Assembly (NCBI GenBank): GCA_009775225.1
Contig: VSPE01000002.1
Span: forward strand, 41,372-105,371
DNA: 64,000 nucleotides
Source: Muribaculaceae bacterium
GTDB taxonomy: Bacteria > Bacteroidota > Bacteroidia > Bacteroidales > Muribaculaceae
Reading direction: 5' to 3'
The notes under the pieces: model-generated
Seen by the model: the letters and a program-made list of their open reading frames with translations, nothing else
The model's database searches: none
Told to the model about the DNA's origin: nothing
Position numbers and translations under genes: made by a program
Shown: piece after piece, positions 55,850 to 63,925 of the stretch
How the letters are laid out: each line of letters starts with the position of its first letter
Numbering within the stretch: position 1 is the first letter of the stretch

Positions 55850-56512
55850 TCATTCGAGGAGCATCTTGCGCTCGCACCGCAGTACTCGGCCAGGGAACTG
55901 GCGTATGAAGCCGTGGTTGTGTGTGGCTACCACCACGGTGGCGTTTCCTTCGGCGGCTATGCTGTGTAGGTCGGCCATTATGTGCTCTCCTGTGGCTGGG
56001 TCGAGATTGCCGGTAGGCTCGTCGGCGAGGATGAGTCCCGGCTCGTTGAGGAGGGCGCGCGCTATCACTATACGCTGCTGCTCGCCACCCGACAGCTGGT
56101 GGGGCATTTTGAATGCTTTTGTGGCCATGCCCACGCGTCGCAGCACGCTGTCGATGCGGGCCTCGCGCTCGCCTTTGTCGCTCCAGCCGGTGGCTTGCAG
56201 CACGAAGTCGAGGTTGGCGTATGCCGTGCGGTCGGGCAGGAGCTGGAAGTCCTGGAATACGATGCCTATGCGTCGGCGCAGATACGGTATGTCGCGGCTG
56301 CGGATACACGTGAGGTCGTAGTCGAATACTCGGGCGCTGCCTGTTGCTATGGGTACTTCGGCGTATAGCGATTTCAGCAGCGAAGTCTTGCCGCTTCCCA
56401 CACGTCCGAGCAGATATATGAATTCACCGGTGGCCACGGTGAAGCCTACGTCGGTCAGAGCCACGTGTTCGTTGCGTAATATTTCTACGCCTTTATATTC
56501 TATAATATCCAT
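55850..56512 (-). CDS. ftsE: FtsE-like ABC ATPase
   Basis: 220 residues: Walker A GRVGSGKTS, signature LSGGEQQRIVIARAL and Walker B LILADEPTGNLD. Best fit is FtsE, the divisome-associated ATPase partner of FtsX. The ATG at 56512 (MDIIEYKGVEIL) is the family start. No ftsX is adjacent, so the partner would be elsewhere. Divergent from lepA, with the lepA promoter between them. Confidence 0.83.
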   Translation of the reverse strand: MDIIEYKGVEILRNEHVALTDVGFTVATGEFIYLLGRVGSGKTSLLKSLYAEVPIATGSARVFDYDLTCIRSRDIPYLRRRIGIVFQDFQLLPDRTAYANLDFVLQATGWSDKGEREARIDSVLRRVGMATKAFKMPHQLSGGEQQRIVIARALLNEPGLILADEPTGNLDPATGEHIMADLHSIAAEGNATVVVATHNHGFIRQFPGRVLRCERKMLLE

Positions 56513-56541
56513 GACAGCGCAAATATACGCGATTTTTTTCG

Positions 56542-56549
56542 TAATTTTG
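56542..56549 (+). promoter_or_regulatory. -7 box (TAATTTTG) of lepA
   Basis: TAnnTTTG 19 bases before the lepA ATG. Confidence 0.7.
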
Positions 56550-56567
56550 CACCAAATATCGCTTTGA

Positions 56568-58355
56568 ATGAAAAATATCCGCAACTTTTGTATTATAGCT
56601 CACATCGACCATGGTAAGTCGACCCTGGCCGACCGTCTGCTTGAATATACCGATACGGTGGCTGCCAAGGATATGGAGGCGCAGGTGCTCGACGACATGG
56701 ATTTGGAGCGCGAGCGCGGCATTACTATCAAGAGCCACGCTATACAGATGGGGTATGAGCTCGACGGCTCCCGTTATGTGCTCAACCTTATCGACACCCC
56801 GGGGCACGTAGACTTCTCCTACGAGGTCTCGCGCTCGATAGCCGCGTGCGAGGGCGCTCTGCTCATTGTGGATGCCTCGCAGGGCATACAGGCGCAGACT
56901 ATCTCTAACCTGTATATGGCTATCGACAACGACCTCGAGATTATTCCCGTAATCAATAAGGTAGACCTCGACTCGGCCAATCCCGAAGAGGTCGAAGACC
57001 AGATAGTAGACCTGCTCGGCTGCAAGCGCGAGGAAATCATCCGCGCATCGGGAAAGACAGGCATAGGCGTGCCCGACATACTCCGCGCCATTGTGGAGCG
57101 CGTACCCGCACCCGTAGGCGACCCCGAGGCGCCACTGCAGGCTCTTATCTTCGACTCGGTATTCAACCCGTTCCGCGGCATCATAGCTTATTTCAAGATA
57201 GTAAACGGCACTATCCGCAAGAACGACTTTGTGAAATTCGTGGCTACCGGCAAGGAATACCATGCCGACGAAATAGGCATCCTCAAGCTCGACATGGTGC
57301 CCGGCGCCGAGCTGTCGGCAGGCAATGTAGGATACATCATCTCCGGCATCAAGTCCAGCAAGGAAGTGAAGGTCGGCGACACCATAACGCACGTCGACAA
57401 ACCCTGCAGCGCCGCTATCGACGGCTTCGAAGAAGTAAAGCCCATGGTATTCGCCGGCGTATACCCCATTGAAACCGAAGACTTCGAAAACCTGCGCGCC
57501 TCGCTCGAGAAACTTCAGCTCAACGACGCCTCACTCACATTCACCCCCGAATCGTCGGCCGCCCTCGGCTTCGGCTTCCGCTGCGGCTTCCTCGGACTGC
57601 TCCATATGGAGATTATACAGGAGCGTCTCAGCCGCGAGTTCGACATGGAAGTCATCACCACCGTGCCAAACGTAAGCTACCGTGTGTACGACAAGCGGGG
57701 CACCATGACAGAAGTGCATAACCCCTCGGGCCTCCCCGACCCCACCCTTATAGACCACATCGAAGAGCCGTATATACGCGCCTCAATCATCACCACAGGC
57801 GACTACATCGGCCCTATCATGACTCTCTGTCTCGGCAAACGTGGCGAACTCATCAAGCAGGAATACATATCCGGCAACCGACTCGAGCTTACCTTCGACC
57901 TGCCACTTGGCGAAATCGTAATCGACTTCTACGACAAACTCAAGAGCATATCGAAGGGCTATGCGTCGTTCGACTACCACCTGCACGACTACCGCGAGAG
58001 CAAACTCGTGAAACTCGACATACTTCTCAACGGCGAAAGCGTCGACGCCCTCTCTACCCTCACCCACGCCGACAACGCCGTCACCTTCGGCCGCCGCATG
58101 TGCGAGAAACTCAAGGAACTCATCCCGCGCCAGCAGTTCGAGATAGCCATCCAGGCCGCAATCGGCGCCAAAATCATAGCGCGCGAAACCATAAAAGCCG
58201 TCCGCAAAGACGTGACAGCCAAGTGCTACGGCGGTGATATTTCGCGAAAGCGCAAACTCCTCGAAAAACAGAAAAAAGGCAAGAAGCGCATGAAGCAAAT
58301 CGGCTCCGTTGAGGTACCCCAGAAAGCATTCCTGGCTGTACTCAAACTTGACTGA
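56568..58355 (+). CDS. lepA: Elongation factor 4 (LepA)
   Basis: 595-residue translational GTPase. G1 AHIDHGKST, G2/G3 RGITIKSH and DTPGHVDF, G4 NKVDL. Then domains II, III, V and the LepA-specific C-terminal domain (ARETIKAVRKDVTAKCYGGD). It binds the ribosome and back-translocates stalled complexes. The start is normal for the family. It ends with a stem-loop shared with rpiB. Confidence 0.97.
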   Translation: MKNIRNFCIIAHIDHGKSTLADRLLEYTDTVAAKDMEAQVLDDMDLERERGITIKSHAIQMGYELDGSRYVLNLIDTPGHVDFSYEVSRSIAACEGALLIVDASQGIQAQTISNLYMAIDNDLEIIPVINKVDLDSANPEEVEDQIVDLLGCKREEIIRASGKTGIGVPDILRAIVERVPAPVGDPEAPLQALIFDSVFNPFRGIIAYFKIVNGTIRKNDFVKFVATGKEYHADEIGILKLDMVPGAELSAGNVGYIISGIKSSKEVKVGDTITHVDKPCSAAIDGFEEVKPMVFAGVYPIETEDFENLRASLEKLQLNDASLTFTPESSAALGFGFRCGFLGLLHMEIIQERLSREFDMEVITTVPNVSYRVYDKRGTMTEVHNPSGLPDPTLIDHIEEPYIRASIITTGDYIGPIMTLCLGKRGELIKQEYISGNRLELTFDLPLGEIVIDFYDKLKSISKGYASFDYHLHDYRESKLVKLDILLNGESVDALSTLTHADNAVTFGRRMCEKLKELIPRQQFEIAIQAAIGAKIIARETIKAVRKDVTAKCYGGDISRKRKLLEKQKKGKKRMKQIGSVEVPQKAFLAVLKLD

Positions 58356-58375
58356 AGCCACACCCTTAACAATAC

Positions 58376-58409
58376 ACGAAGCCTCCGACAACATTGCCGG
58401 AGGCTTCGT
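58376..58409. terminator. Bidirectional stem-loop between lepA and rpiB
   Basis: Perfect 12-bp stem (58376-58387 with 58398-58409) between convergent genes. No long T-run; probably a shared terminator. Confidence 0.6.
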
Positions 58410-58438
58410 ATATTCTGTAATACGGCGACCTTACACCC

Positions 58439-58906
58439 TTACTTGCATCCGCTCCCCTTCACAGGAATTTTAGCGATGCGACGCTCATGTCGGCCTCCCT
58501 CGAAAGCAGTGTTCATAAACACATTCACAATCTCGAGCGCGAGCTCGGGCGCGATAAAACGGGCCGGCAGCACAAGCACATTGGCATCGTTGTGGAGGCG
58601 GGCCAGACGAGCCAGCTCCACATTCCAGCACAGAGCCGCGCGGATACCCTGATGCTTGTTGAGCGTCATACCGATACCATTGCCCGAGCCACATAACGCA
58701 ATACCGGGATAAGCGGCACCGCTTTCCACAGCCTCGGCGCAAGGATGAGCGAAGTCGGCATAATCGCAGCTCTCAGTGCTGTCGGTACCGAAATCCACAT
58801 ATTTCACACCCTTCGATTCGAGATACCCCTCGATAATACATTTCATTTCATATCCGGCGTGGTCGCTGCACAAACCCACAGGAACACCGTTTTTAATAAT
58901 ATCCAT
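58439..58906 (-). CDS. rpiB: Ribose 5-phosphate isomerase B
   Basis: 155 residues. Catalytic Cys in IALCGSGNGIGM (about 71) and early His in CSDHAGYEMK, both diagnostic of RpiB. It interconverts ribose and ribulose 5-phosphate in the pentose phosphate pathway. Start normal. It converges on lepA. Confidence 0.95.
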   Translation of the reverse strand: MDIIKNGVPVGLCSDHAGYEMKCIIEGYLESKGVKYVDFGTDSTESCDYADFAHPCAEAVESGAAYPGIALCGSGNGIGMTLNKHQGIRAALCWNVELARLARLHNDANVLVLPARFIAPELALEIVNVFMNTAFEGGRHERRIAKIPVKGSGCK

Positions 58907-59017
58907 ATCGCTGATAAATAAAAGATTAAAAGATTTGCAGCCCCATTAGCTACAAATCACTGCAACAAAAATAACAAAAAAACGGCACAAAAAGTGTTCA
59001 AATCCAAAATAAATGCT

Positions 59018-59025
59018 TACCTTTG
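59018..59025 (+). promoter_or_regulatory. -7 box (TACCTTTG) of tRNA-Leu
   Basis: TAnnTTTG, 11 bases before the tRNA 5' end. Confidence 0.7.
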
Positions 59026-59035
59026 CAAAGCAAAA

Positions 59036-59116
59036 GCCCAGGTGGCGGAATGGTAGACGCGCTCGTTTCAGGTGCGAGTGCTGCGAGGCGTGCAGGTTCG
59101 AGTCCTGTTCTGGGCA
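59036..59116 (+). tRNA. tRNA-Leu, anticodon CAG
   Basis: Cloverleaf readable: acceptor GCCCAGG pairs with TCTGGGC (one G-T), D-arm with GGTAGAC, anticodon stem CTCGT/GCGAG with loop TTCAGGT (anticodon CAG), a long variable arm (typical of Leu) and T-arm GGTTCGAGTCC. CCA is not encoded. The accessory module starts just downstream, so its 3' end may be an integration target. Confidence 0.95.
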
Positions 59117-59121
59117 CCCAT

Positions 59122-59161
59122 AAATCCCGTAACTCATTGATAATCAAGAGTTGCGGGATTT
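59122..59161 (+). terminator. Stem-loop after tRNA-Leu
   Basis: 14-bp stem (59122-59135 with 59148-59161, one G-T), then TTTC. Terminates the tRNA transcript. Confidence 0.75.
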
Positions 59162-59172
59162 TTCTTTTGCTT

Positions 59173-59194
59173 TTGTCTGCAAATTGTCTGCAAA
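59173..59194. repeat. Tandem 11-bp direct repeat (TTGTCTGCAAA x2)
   Basis: Two perfect copies side by side just beyond tRNA-Leu, in the junction with the accessory region. Could be recombinase arm sites (inference). The remaining gap to 59459 holds a palindrome (59257-59277, TTTTGGCTGC/GCAGCCAAAA) and an ATATTAAC/GTTAATAT inverted repeat (59305-59332), and no gene. Confidence 0.5.
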
Positions 59195-59459
59195 CTTGAA
59201 GTCAATAACCCTTAGACCCCATTATTTTTGAGAAAAATTTTCAATGGTTGGCTGATTTTTGGCTGCGGCAGCCAAAATCAAATGTTAAAAACATCACTAC
59301 TCAAATATTAACATTAGTTAAATAGTTAATATCTACGTTTGCTTCCACTACCCTTGTAGTAGCTACCTTTTGATAAAAATAGTTTCACGACTTCCGATAG
59401 CTATCCGTTGACGAACCCTCGCTTGTAAAAAAGTGTTTCTTTATTATATACCCTATCGG

Positions 59460-60242
59460 ATGAATGGACATGACCTCCCATATTACGAAAACATACTCTG
59501 CGCAAGAATGTCGTTTATTGAACCATTCTGCACGGATTGGGAGGCTGTGACTGTCAACCATCTTATTGAGCTGAAAAGATGTTTAATCGAAGAATGGCTC
59601 AATTTTCAGAGAGCCATAATCGAAGATATTCGATGTGGATTCTCCGCTACCTATTGCGTTCGGTCAATCTATCAAACCCTAAAAAAATTCTCACGGTGGT
59701 TCTTTAATCTTAAAGACACCATTTGCATGGCACTTGGTCATAGTGCTAAAGTTATAGTTGACAAAGCTATCATTGCAAAGGAGATCGCAAATGTAATTGA
59801 AATCCTTTGGATCCCATTCATTTGGGAACGATATGAAGAATTAAAAAAGGAAACTGAGAGATTACCGGAAACACTTACCTCGCTTGAATATCGACAAAAG
59901 AGGATGCTTAGTCTAGAGGAAGAAAACAGAGATAAAGCATTACGCACACTATATAGCTTGATTGTAGGGTCAAGTATAGATGAAAAAAGTAGGAAATCTG
60001 ACATTATGAGAGATGTCCTGAACGGAATGAAAGGAAAGACTGTTGCCACATATATTCAAGCCGCCCTCGAACTTAATTGGTTATCCGATGTCCCCGAGTT
60101 TTCAATAATGAAGATGTTCTGGGGCGTAGAAGGATCTCAGGGAGCAATCAGCAAAATGTTCAGCTCAGTTGGAGGCAGTCTTATCAACGAGAATACATTG
60201 CAGAACGCGAAAGATGAACTTGCTGCGAAATTATCTCAATAA
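59460..60242 (+). CDS. Hypothetical protein of the accessory island
   Basis: 260 residues, no recognised family. Mostly helical with many basic and acidic residues (LKKETERLPETLTSLEYRQKRM); the C-terminus ends NAKDELAAKLSQ, and there is no signal peptide or membrane segment. It uses more A/T than the chromosomal neighbours. The ATG at 59460 is chosen over a GTG at 59433 in frame. First gene of the module after tRNA-Leu. Confidence 0.6.
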   Translation: MNGHDLPYYENILCARMSFIEPFCTDWEAVTVNHLIELKRCLIEEWLNFQRAIIEDIRCGFSATYCVRSIYQTLKKFSRWFFNLKDTICMALGHSAKVIVDKAIIAKEIANVIEILWIPFIWERYEELKKETERLPETLTSLEYRQKRMLSLEEENRDKALRTLYSLIVGSSIDEKSRKSDIMRDVLNGMKGKTVATYIQAALELNWLSDVPEFSIMKMFWGVEGSQGAISKMFSSVGGSLINENTLQNAKDELAAKLSQ

Positions 60243-60271
60243 CAACACTTTATACATTGGTAAAAATAAGT

Positions 60272-60310
60272 AAAAGTAAAACTTCGGTAATTTTACCAAG
60301 TTTTACTTTT
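60272..60310 (+). terminator. Long inverted repeat, probable terminator
   Basis: 13-bp stem (60272-60284 with 60298-60310) with an inner GGTAA/TTACC stem (60286-60297), then a C/T tract. Also possibly an operator for the gene at 60375. Confidence 0.55.
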
Positions 60311-60338
60311 CTTTTCTATATGGGGGTATAGTCAGCCC

Positions 60339-60346
60339 TAATTTTG
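60339..60346 (+). promoter_or_regulatory. -7 box (TAATTTTG) of the island replication module
   Basis: TAnnTTTG 29 bases before the ATG at 60375. Confidence 0.65.
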
Positions 60347-60374
60347 CGACAGAAAAATATAAATATTGTCGCAA

Positions 60375-60740
60375 ATGAAAAAGAATCTATATGAACGTAC
60401 AGTTGATGAACTCCGGATGAGCATTGAGAACATCTGGGAGATGATCCATGTCCAGCCGAAGGAGGATATGCCTCCGATAGTGATTCCGGTAACGATGGAA
60501 ATGCTCAGTGAACTCACAGACCGTGCTGTTATCAGAACTCTTGATGCCATGTCCGATATGCTGGCAAAATTTAGTGAAATACCGTCCCTCTCTCGTTCCT
60601 CAGCGGCGAAGTTGCTCAATAAGACTCCTAAGACTTTGCGAGAATGGGAAGATAAGGGAACTCTTGTACCTGTGTATATAGAAGGTAGCCCATATTACCG
60701 TCTCAGTGATATAGAAAATCTAAATAATAGTAGAGGTTAA
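60375..60740 (+). CDS. Small helix-turn-helix protein (excisionase-like)
   Basis: 121 residues. The C-terminal third (LSRSSAAKLLNKTPKTLREWEDKGTLVPV, shortened here to the AAKLLNKTPKTLREWE core) is a MerR/excisionase-type winged HTH; the N-terminus is helical. It probably binds DNA for regulation or excision in the mobile module. The ATG at 60375 follows a -7 box. Next gene begins five bases after its stop. Confidence 0.7.
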   Translation: MKKNLYERTVDELRMSIENIWEMIHVQPKEDMPPIVIPVTMEMLSELTDRAVIRTLDAMSDMLAKFSEIPSLSRSSAAKLLNKTPKTLREWEDKGTLVPVYIEGSPYYRLSDIENLNNSRG

Positions 60741-60744
60741 TGAT

Positions 60745-61500
60745 ATGGGTCAAGAAAGAACAAAACATACCAAACGGTTTGTTTTCTTAACCGGAGGGCC
60801 AAAGTTTCTACCTGAAGCCGGCCACTTTCGTGAAGCAGTCGATACAACCACTCACCGTGTTACTTTCGGGGATATCCACGAAAGACATGAGGAGTATCCC
60901 ACTGCAACGAGTTTGACGAATGGCAATTCAGACAAAACGATTACACTACGGTGCCCGCAGACTGAAAGTTCAAGAATAAGCGGCAGTGACATAATCAAAC
61001 CGACATACTCTATGAACTATTTAGAGAATTTTCTGCGGATGCCACTGTCACTATTCGAATTGGCAGACAGAATCAGAGATATACCAAGTCCTCGGAAAAG
61101 ACTCTTTCAACTTGTCGTCACGATATCAGGACTTACTCCCAATACTGTCAAAATGATATTGAGTCCATCGTCTTCCGGCATTTATCCAAGCGAACCTATA
61201 CGCGAGAGAATTGCCGCATTCATGAAAGTGGATGTCAACAGATTGTTTCCGGCAGACAGACAACAGAGAGGCTCAATCGTAGATATTTATTCCAATCTGC
61301 CCCAAAAGAATATAGAATATCTCAGGTTTGTCAATTTGTTATGCGAGGTATCGCACTCACGCCGGAAGACAGTCAAGAAATGGCTCAGGGCACGGAGAGT
61401 ACCAAAAAGTTCTGCTCGATACGCTATAGCACAAGTCATAGGTGTGTCAATTTCACAACTATTTCCTCTCCAAGAGGGAAATCAAAACACACCGGTATGA
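60745..61500 (+). CDS. Protein with a repeated HTH-like unit
   Basis: 251 residues. Two segments of similar design lie at about 120-170 (VVTISGLTPNTVKMIL...VDVNRLFP) and 200-245 (LCEVSHSRRKTVKKWL...GVSISQLFP): helix, turn, helix, then a conserved LFP. This suggests an internal duplication of an XRE-like DNA-binding domain. Function unknown. It overlaps the next small gene by ATGA. Confidence 0.6.
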   Translation: MGQERTKHTKRFVFLTGGPKFLPEAGHFREAVDTTTHRVTFGDIHERHEEYPTATSLTNGNSDKTITLRCPQTESSRISGSDIIKPTYSMNYLENFLRMPLSLFELADRIRDIPSPRKRLFQLVVTISGLTPNTVKMILSPSSSGIYPSEPIRERIAAFMKVDVNRLFPADRQQRGSIVDIYSNLPQKNIEYLRFVNLLCEVSHSRRKTVKKWLRARRVPKSSARYAIAQVIGVSISQLFPLQEGNQNTPV

Positions 61501-61721
61501 GACAATTGACTTTACGCCCGGACAAATATTATTCTGTGCATGAACTTTCAGAAGCGCTCGGACTTGCGCCATATGACTTGTTCAACCTCATCAACAAAAG
61601 CGGAATAATCTACGATTTGATAGATGACCAAGCTGTCTATAAGGGTGCAGTTATTCAAACATTGATAAAATCAACACGATGTATAATTCAGGATATATCC
61701 CCTTCTACCGGGACGAATTAG
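61497..61721 (+). CDS. Small helix-turn-helix-like protein
   Basis: 74 residues, start ATG at 61497 overlapping the previous stop (ATGA). LRPDKYYSVHELSEALGLAPYDL reads like the start of a MerR-like helix-turn-helix, shortened here to the SVHELSEALGLAPYDL part. No family assigned. Its 3' 43 bases overlap the next gene in another frame. Confidence 0.5.
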   Translation: MRQLTLRPDKYYSVHELSEALGLAPYDLFNLINKSGIIYDLIDDQAVYKGAVIQTLIKSTRCIIQDISPSTGTN

Positions 61722-62611
61722 ATGACTGGCTGATTCAGGATCCGCAACGTTTCATGTGGTGGATATGGATAAGATGTCGCGCAGCCTACAGGCCATGTAT
61801 GCAGTGCGTCGGACAGGCTCGTGTTGAAGTGAACCTCCAATACGGAGAACTTGCTGTCACAAAAACCCATCTGAAAAACGTATGGGGCGTTAACATAAAG
61901 ACCGTTGACCGCTTTCTAAAGCAGATGATTAAAGACGGTCGCATCTCCTGTAGAGATGAAAAAGGCGTCCTTATTATCAGGATAGTCAGAGAGGAACTTA
62001 TCTCAGCACCTTCGGGCAAAGTCAACGAAACACATCTTGATATAGACAACGAGATAACGCATGTGACAGAAAATAAGATAACAAGTGAAATGGATATCGA
62101 AACGGACGCCGAAACATCGGATGAGATACAAGATGAGTTACATGACGATATACCAAGTCAGATGACAGCCCAAATACCATCAATTATAAGAAATAAAGAA
62201 AATAATAATCAAAAAAATTTTGATATTGATTTGCCCGCACGAGAGAAAGAATTTTTTGAAGAATTAAAAAAGTCAGATCTGACGCTTGAACAGATGGCAT
62301 ACAGCCTCAAACCAGAAAGCGGCACTGAAGGACTTTTACTTCTCCTGGAGGAGTTCATCAACCAGTGTCTTAGCACTGACGAATTTCACAACACCTTTTC
62401 CGACTTCAAGAAACATTTCATGAATTGGGCAAGAAAAGAAATACGTTCACGAATAACCGAAAACAAAAAAATAATACGAAATGGAAAGAAAGAGAAAAAA
62501 CCGGACCAAGAGTCCGGGACAGCCCGACGCCGAGGTGCTGAAATCAGCGCGCGTTCTGCCGCAGACTATGAGAAGCCGTTTACAGCTCAACCTGAAACCG
62601 GCCACTATTGA
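61679..62611 (+). CDS. Replication-initiator-like (DnaD/DUF-type) protein
   Basis: 310 residues. N-terminal WLIQDPQRFMWWIWIRCRAAY and YGELAVTKTHLKNVWGVNIKT, followed by HTH-like IKTVDRFLKQMIKDGRI, resemble the replication/helix-turn-helix proteins found upstream of DnaC-like loaders in Bacteroidetes elements. The middle is acidic and low-complexity; the C-terminus is helical. It overlaps the previous gene by 43 bases and the next by 131, so the overlapping starts need care. Assignment is by context. Confidence 0.6.
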   Translation: MYNSGYIPFYRDELDDWLIQDPQRFMWWIWIRCRAAYRPCMQCVGQARVEVNLQYGELAVTKTHLKNVWGVNIKTVDRFLKQMIKDGRISCRDEKGVLIIRIVREELISAPSGKVNETHLDIDNEITHVTENKITSEMDIETDAETSDEIQDELHDDIPSQMTAQIPSIIRNKENNNQKNFDIDLPAREKEFFEELKKSDLTLEQMAYSLKPESGTEGLLLLLEEFINQCLSTDEFHNTFSDFKKHFMNWARKEIRSRITENKKIIRNGKKEKKPDQESGTARRRGAEISARSAADYEKPFTAQPETGHY

Positions 62612-63197
62612 AAAATCCCTGGTTTACTGCCTTAACGACTTAGGGTGTAAGCGAGGAGAGCAACTGATTGATACCACGGAGTATCACCTCATGTTGCTGG
62701 AGATTTGTAACGCACTTACCCAAGGAATGATAATTAGGCAGCCCAAATGCGGACTACTGTTCAGCGGACAATTCGGAACCGGTAAAACGACCCTCATGTT
62801 GGGGTTTCGGAAATTCTTTGATTTGCTAAAAAAAACGCCAGAGGCATGGACATATCAGGAAATTGATTCGCTCGAAAATGTTTATGTCCGGGCGGAAGAC
62901 TTCCGCTATCCCATTGTATCCTACGAGAAGTTCCTTGAGGCGGCTTCCGCACCGATATTGTTCCTTGACAATCTCGGTATAGAACTGGAAAATCCTAAAG
63001 ATAACCTTGCCGTAGAGCTTATCAGGAATCTCATACGGATACGGTATGATATGCGCCTGTTCTCCATGATTGCCACGCCATTCGACAAGCAAAGCATCAG
63101 GGAGATCTATGGCAACCAGATCGCATCAATTATTAATGACGGCTATTCAGTTATTGAATTTGACTGGAAGCCATTTAGAAAACAGTCGAGACAATGA
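62481..63197 (+). CDS. DnaC-like AAA+ ATPase, copy 1
   Basis: 238 residues. Walker A is GQFGTGKTTLMLGF (about 96), Walker B LFLDNLGIEL (about 160), and a sensor-like MIATPFDKQSIREIYG near 200, as in DnaC/IstB helicase-loader ATPases. The frame begins at 62481, giving a 131-base overlap with the upstream gene; the ATG at 62568 (MRSRLQLNLK) is an alternative. It overlaps the second ATPase gene by ATGA. Confidence 0.78.
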   Translation: MERKRKNRTKSPGQPDAEVLKSARVLPQTMRSRLQLNLKPATIEKSLVYCLNDLGCKRGEQLIDTTEYHLMLLEICNALTQGMIIRQPKCGLLFSGQFGTGKTTLMLGFRKFFDLLKKTPEAWTYQEIDSLENVYVRAEDFRYPIVSYEKFLEAASAPILFLDNLGIELENPKDNLAVELIRNLIRIRYDMRLFSMIATPFDKQSIREIYGNQIASIINDGYSVIEFDWKPFRKQSRQ

Positions 63198-63913
63198 AAA
63201 CATCCGACACTCAATCAGTCGGTGATGTCCTCGGACAATTCGGAATCACCGAATCGCAGCTGACGAGCCAGGTAGCCACTGTTAAGGCTGTTCAGAAGCT
63301 TGCACCATGCTTTCGCTTCAACATTGAACCGAGAGAGACTTTCCTGCAGTTATACAAGCTTTATCAAGAAGAGGTTCAAAGCCGTTACCTTGATTTTAAC
63401 AATGATACTTACACGCAGGATATTGTGGCCAAAGTAGTGAATCATCTTACCAAGCCACATCCCGAATCGGGCATAATGCTTTGCGGAGTCCCCGGCAATG
63501 GTAAGACTACGCTGGCAAAAGCTATCTTAAGAATGGCGAGGATATTAAACTCACAGGGTGCGTTTAGTTACATGGGAGAGTATTTTCGCTTTGAGACGCG
63601 GTTCATCACAGCTACAGAAGTATGTGAGTATTACAAGAATCAAGATGATGATAAGATTATAAGGCTCAAAGAAATTCCCTTTCTTGTCATCGATGATCTC
63701 GGCGAAGAGCCATGCGAAGTCCTATCTTTCGGTACACCAGCGCATCCGGTACGCCGGCTTATTGAGAAACGGTATGAAACCATGAGTTTTACGGTCATCA
63801 CCACTAATCTGGTGTCTGATGACCTGTTCAAGCAATACGGATGGCGCGTGATGGACCGCATACAGGAAATGTATCATAAAATCATTCATCAGGCACCATC
63901 CTACAGAAAATGA
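63194..63913 (+). CDS. DnaC-like AAA+ ATPase, copy 2
   Basis: 239 residues. Walker A GVPGNGKTTLAKAI (about 98), Walker B FLVIDDLGEEP (about 160), sensor ITTNLVSDDLFKQYG (about 200) and R-finger-like RVMDRIQEM. It is a second helicase-loader-type ATPase, directly after copy 1, related in layout but not closely in sequence. Two loaders in tandem might serve different steps or partners (inference). Confidence 0.82.
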   Translation: MKTSDTQSVGDVLGQFGITESQLTSQVATVKAVQKLAPCFRFNIEPRETFLQLYKLYQEEVQSRYLDFNNDTYTQDIVAKVVNHLTKPHPESGIMLCGVPGNGKTTLAKAILRMARILNSQGAFSYMGEYFRFETRFITATEVCEYYKNQDDDKIIRLKEIPFLVIDDLGEEPCEVLSFGTPAHPVRRLIEKRYETMSFTVITTNLVSDDLFKQYGWRVMDRIQEMYHKIIHQAPSYRK

Positions 63914-63925
63914 AATTTATAAATC

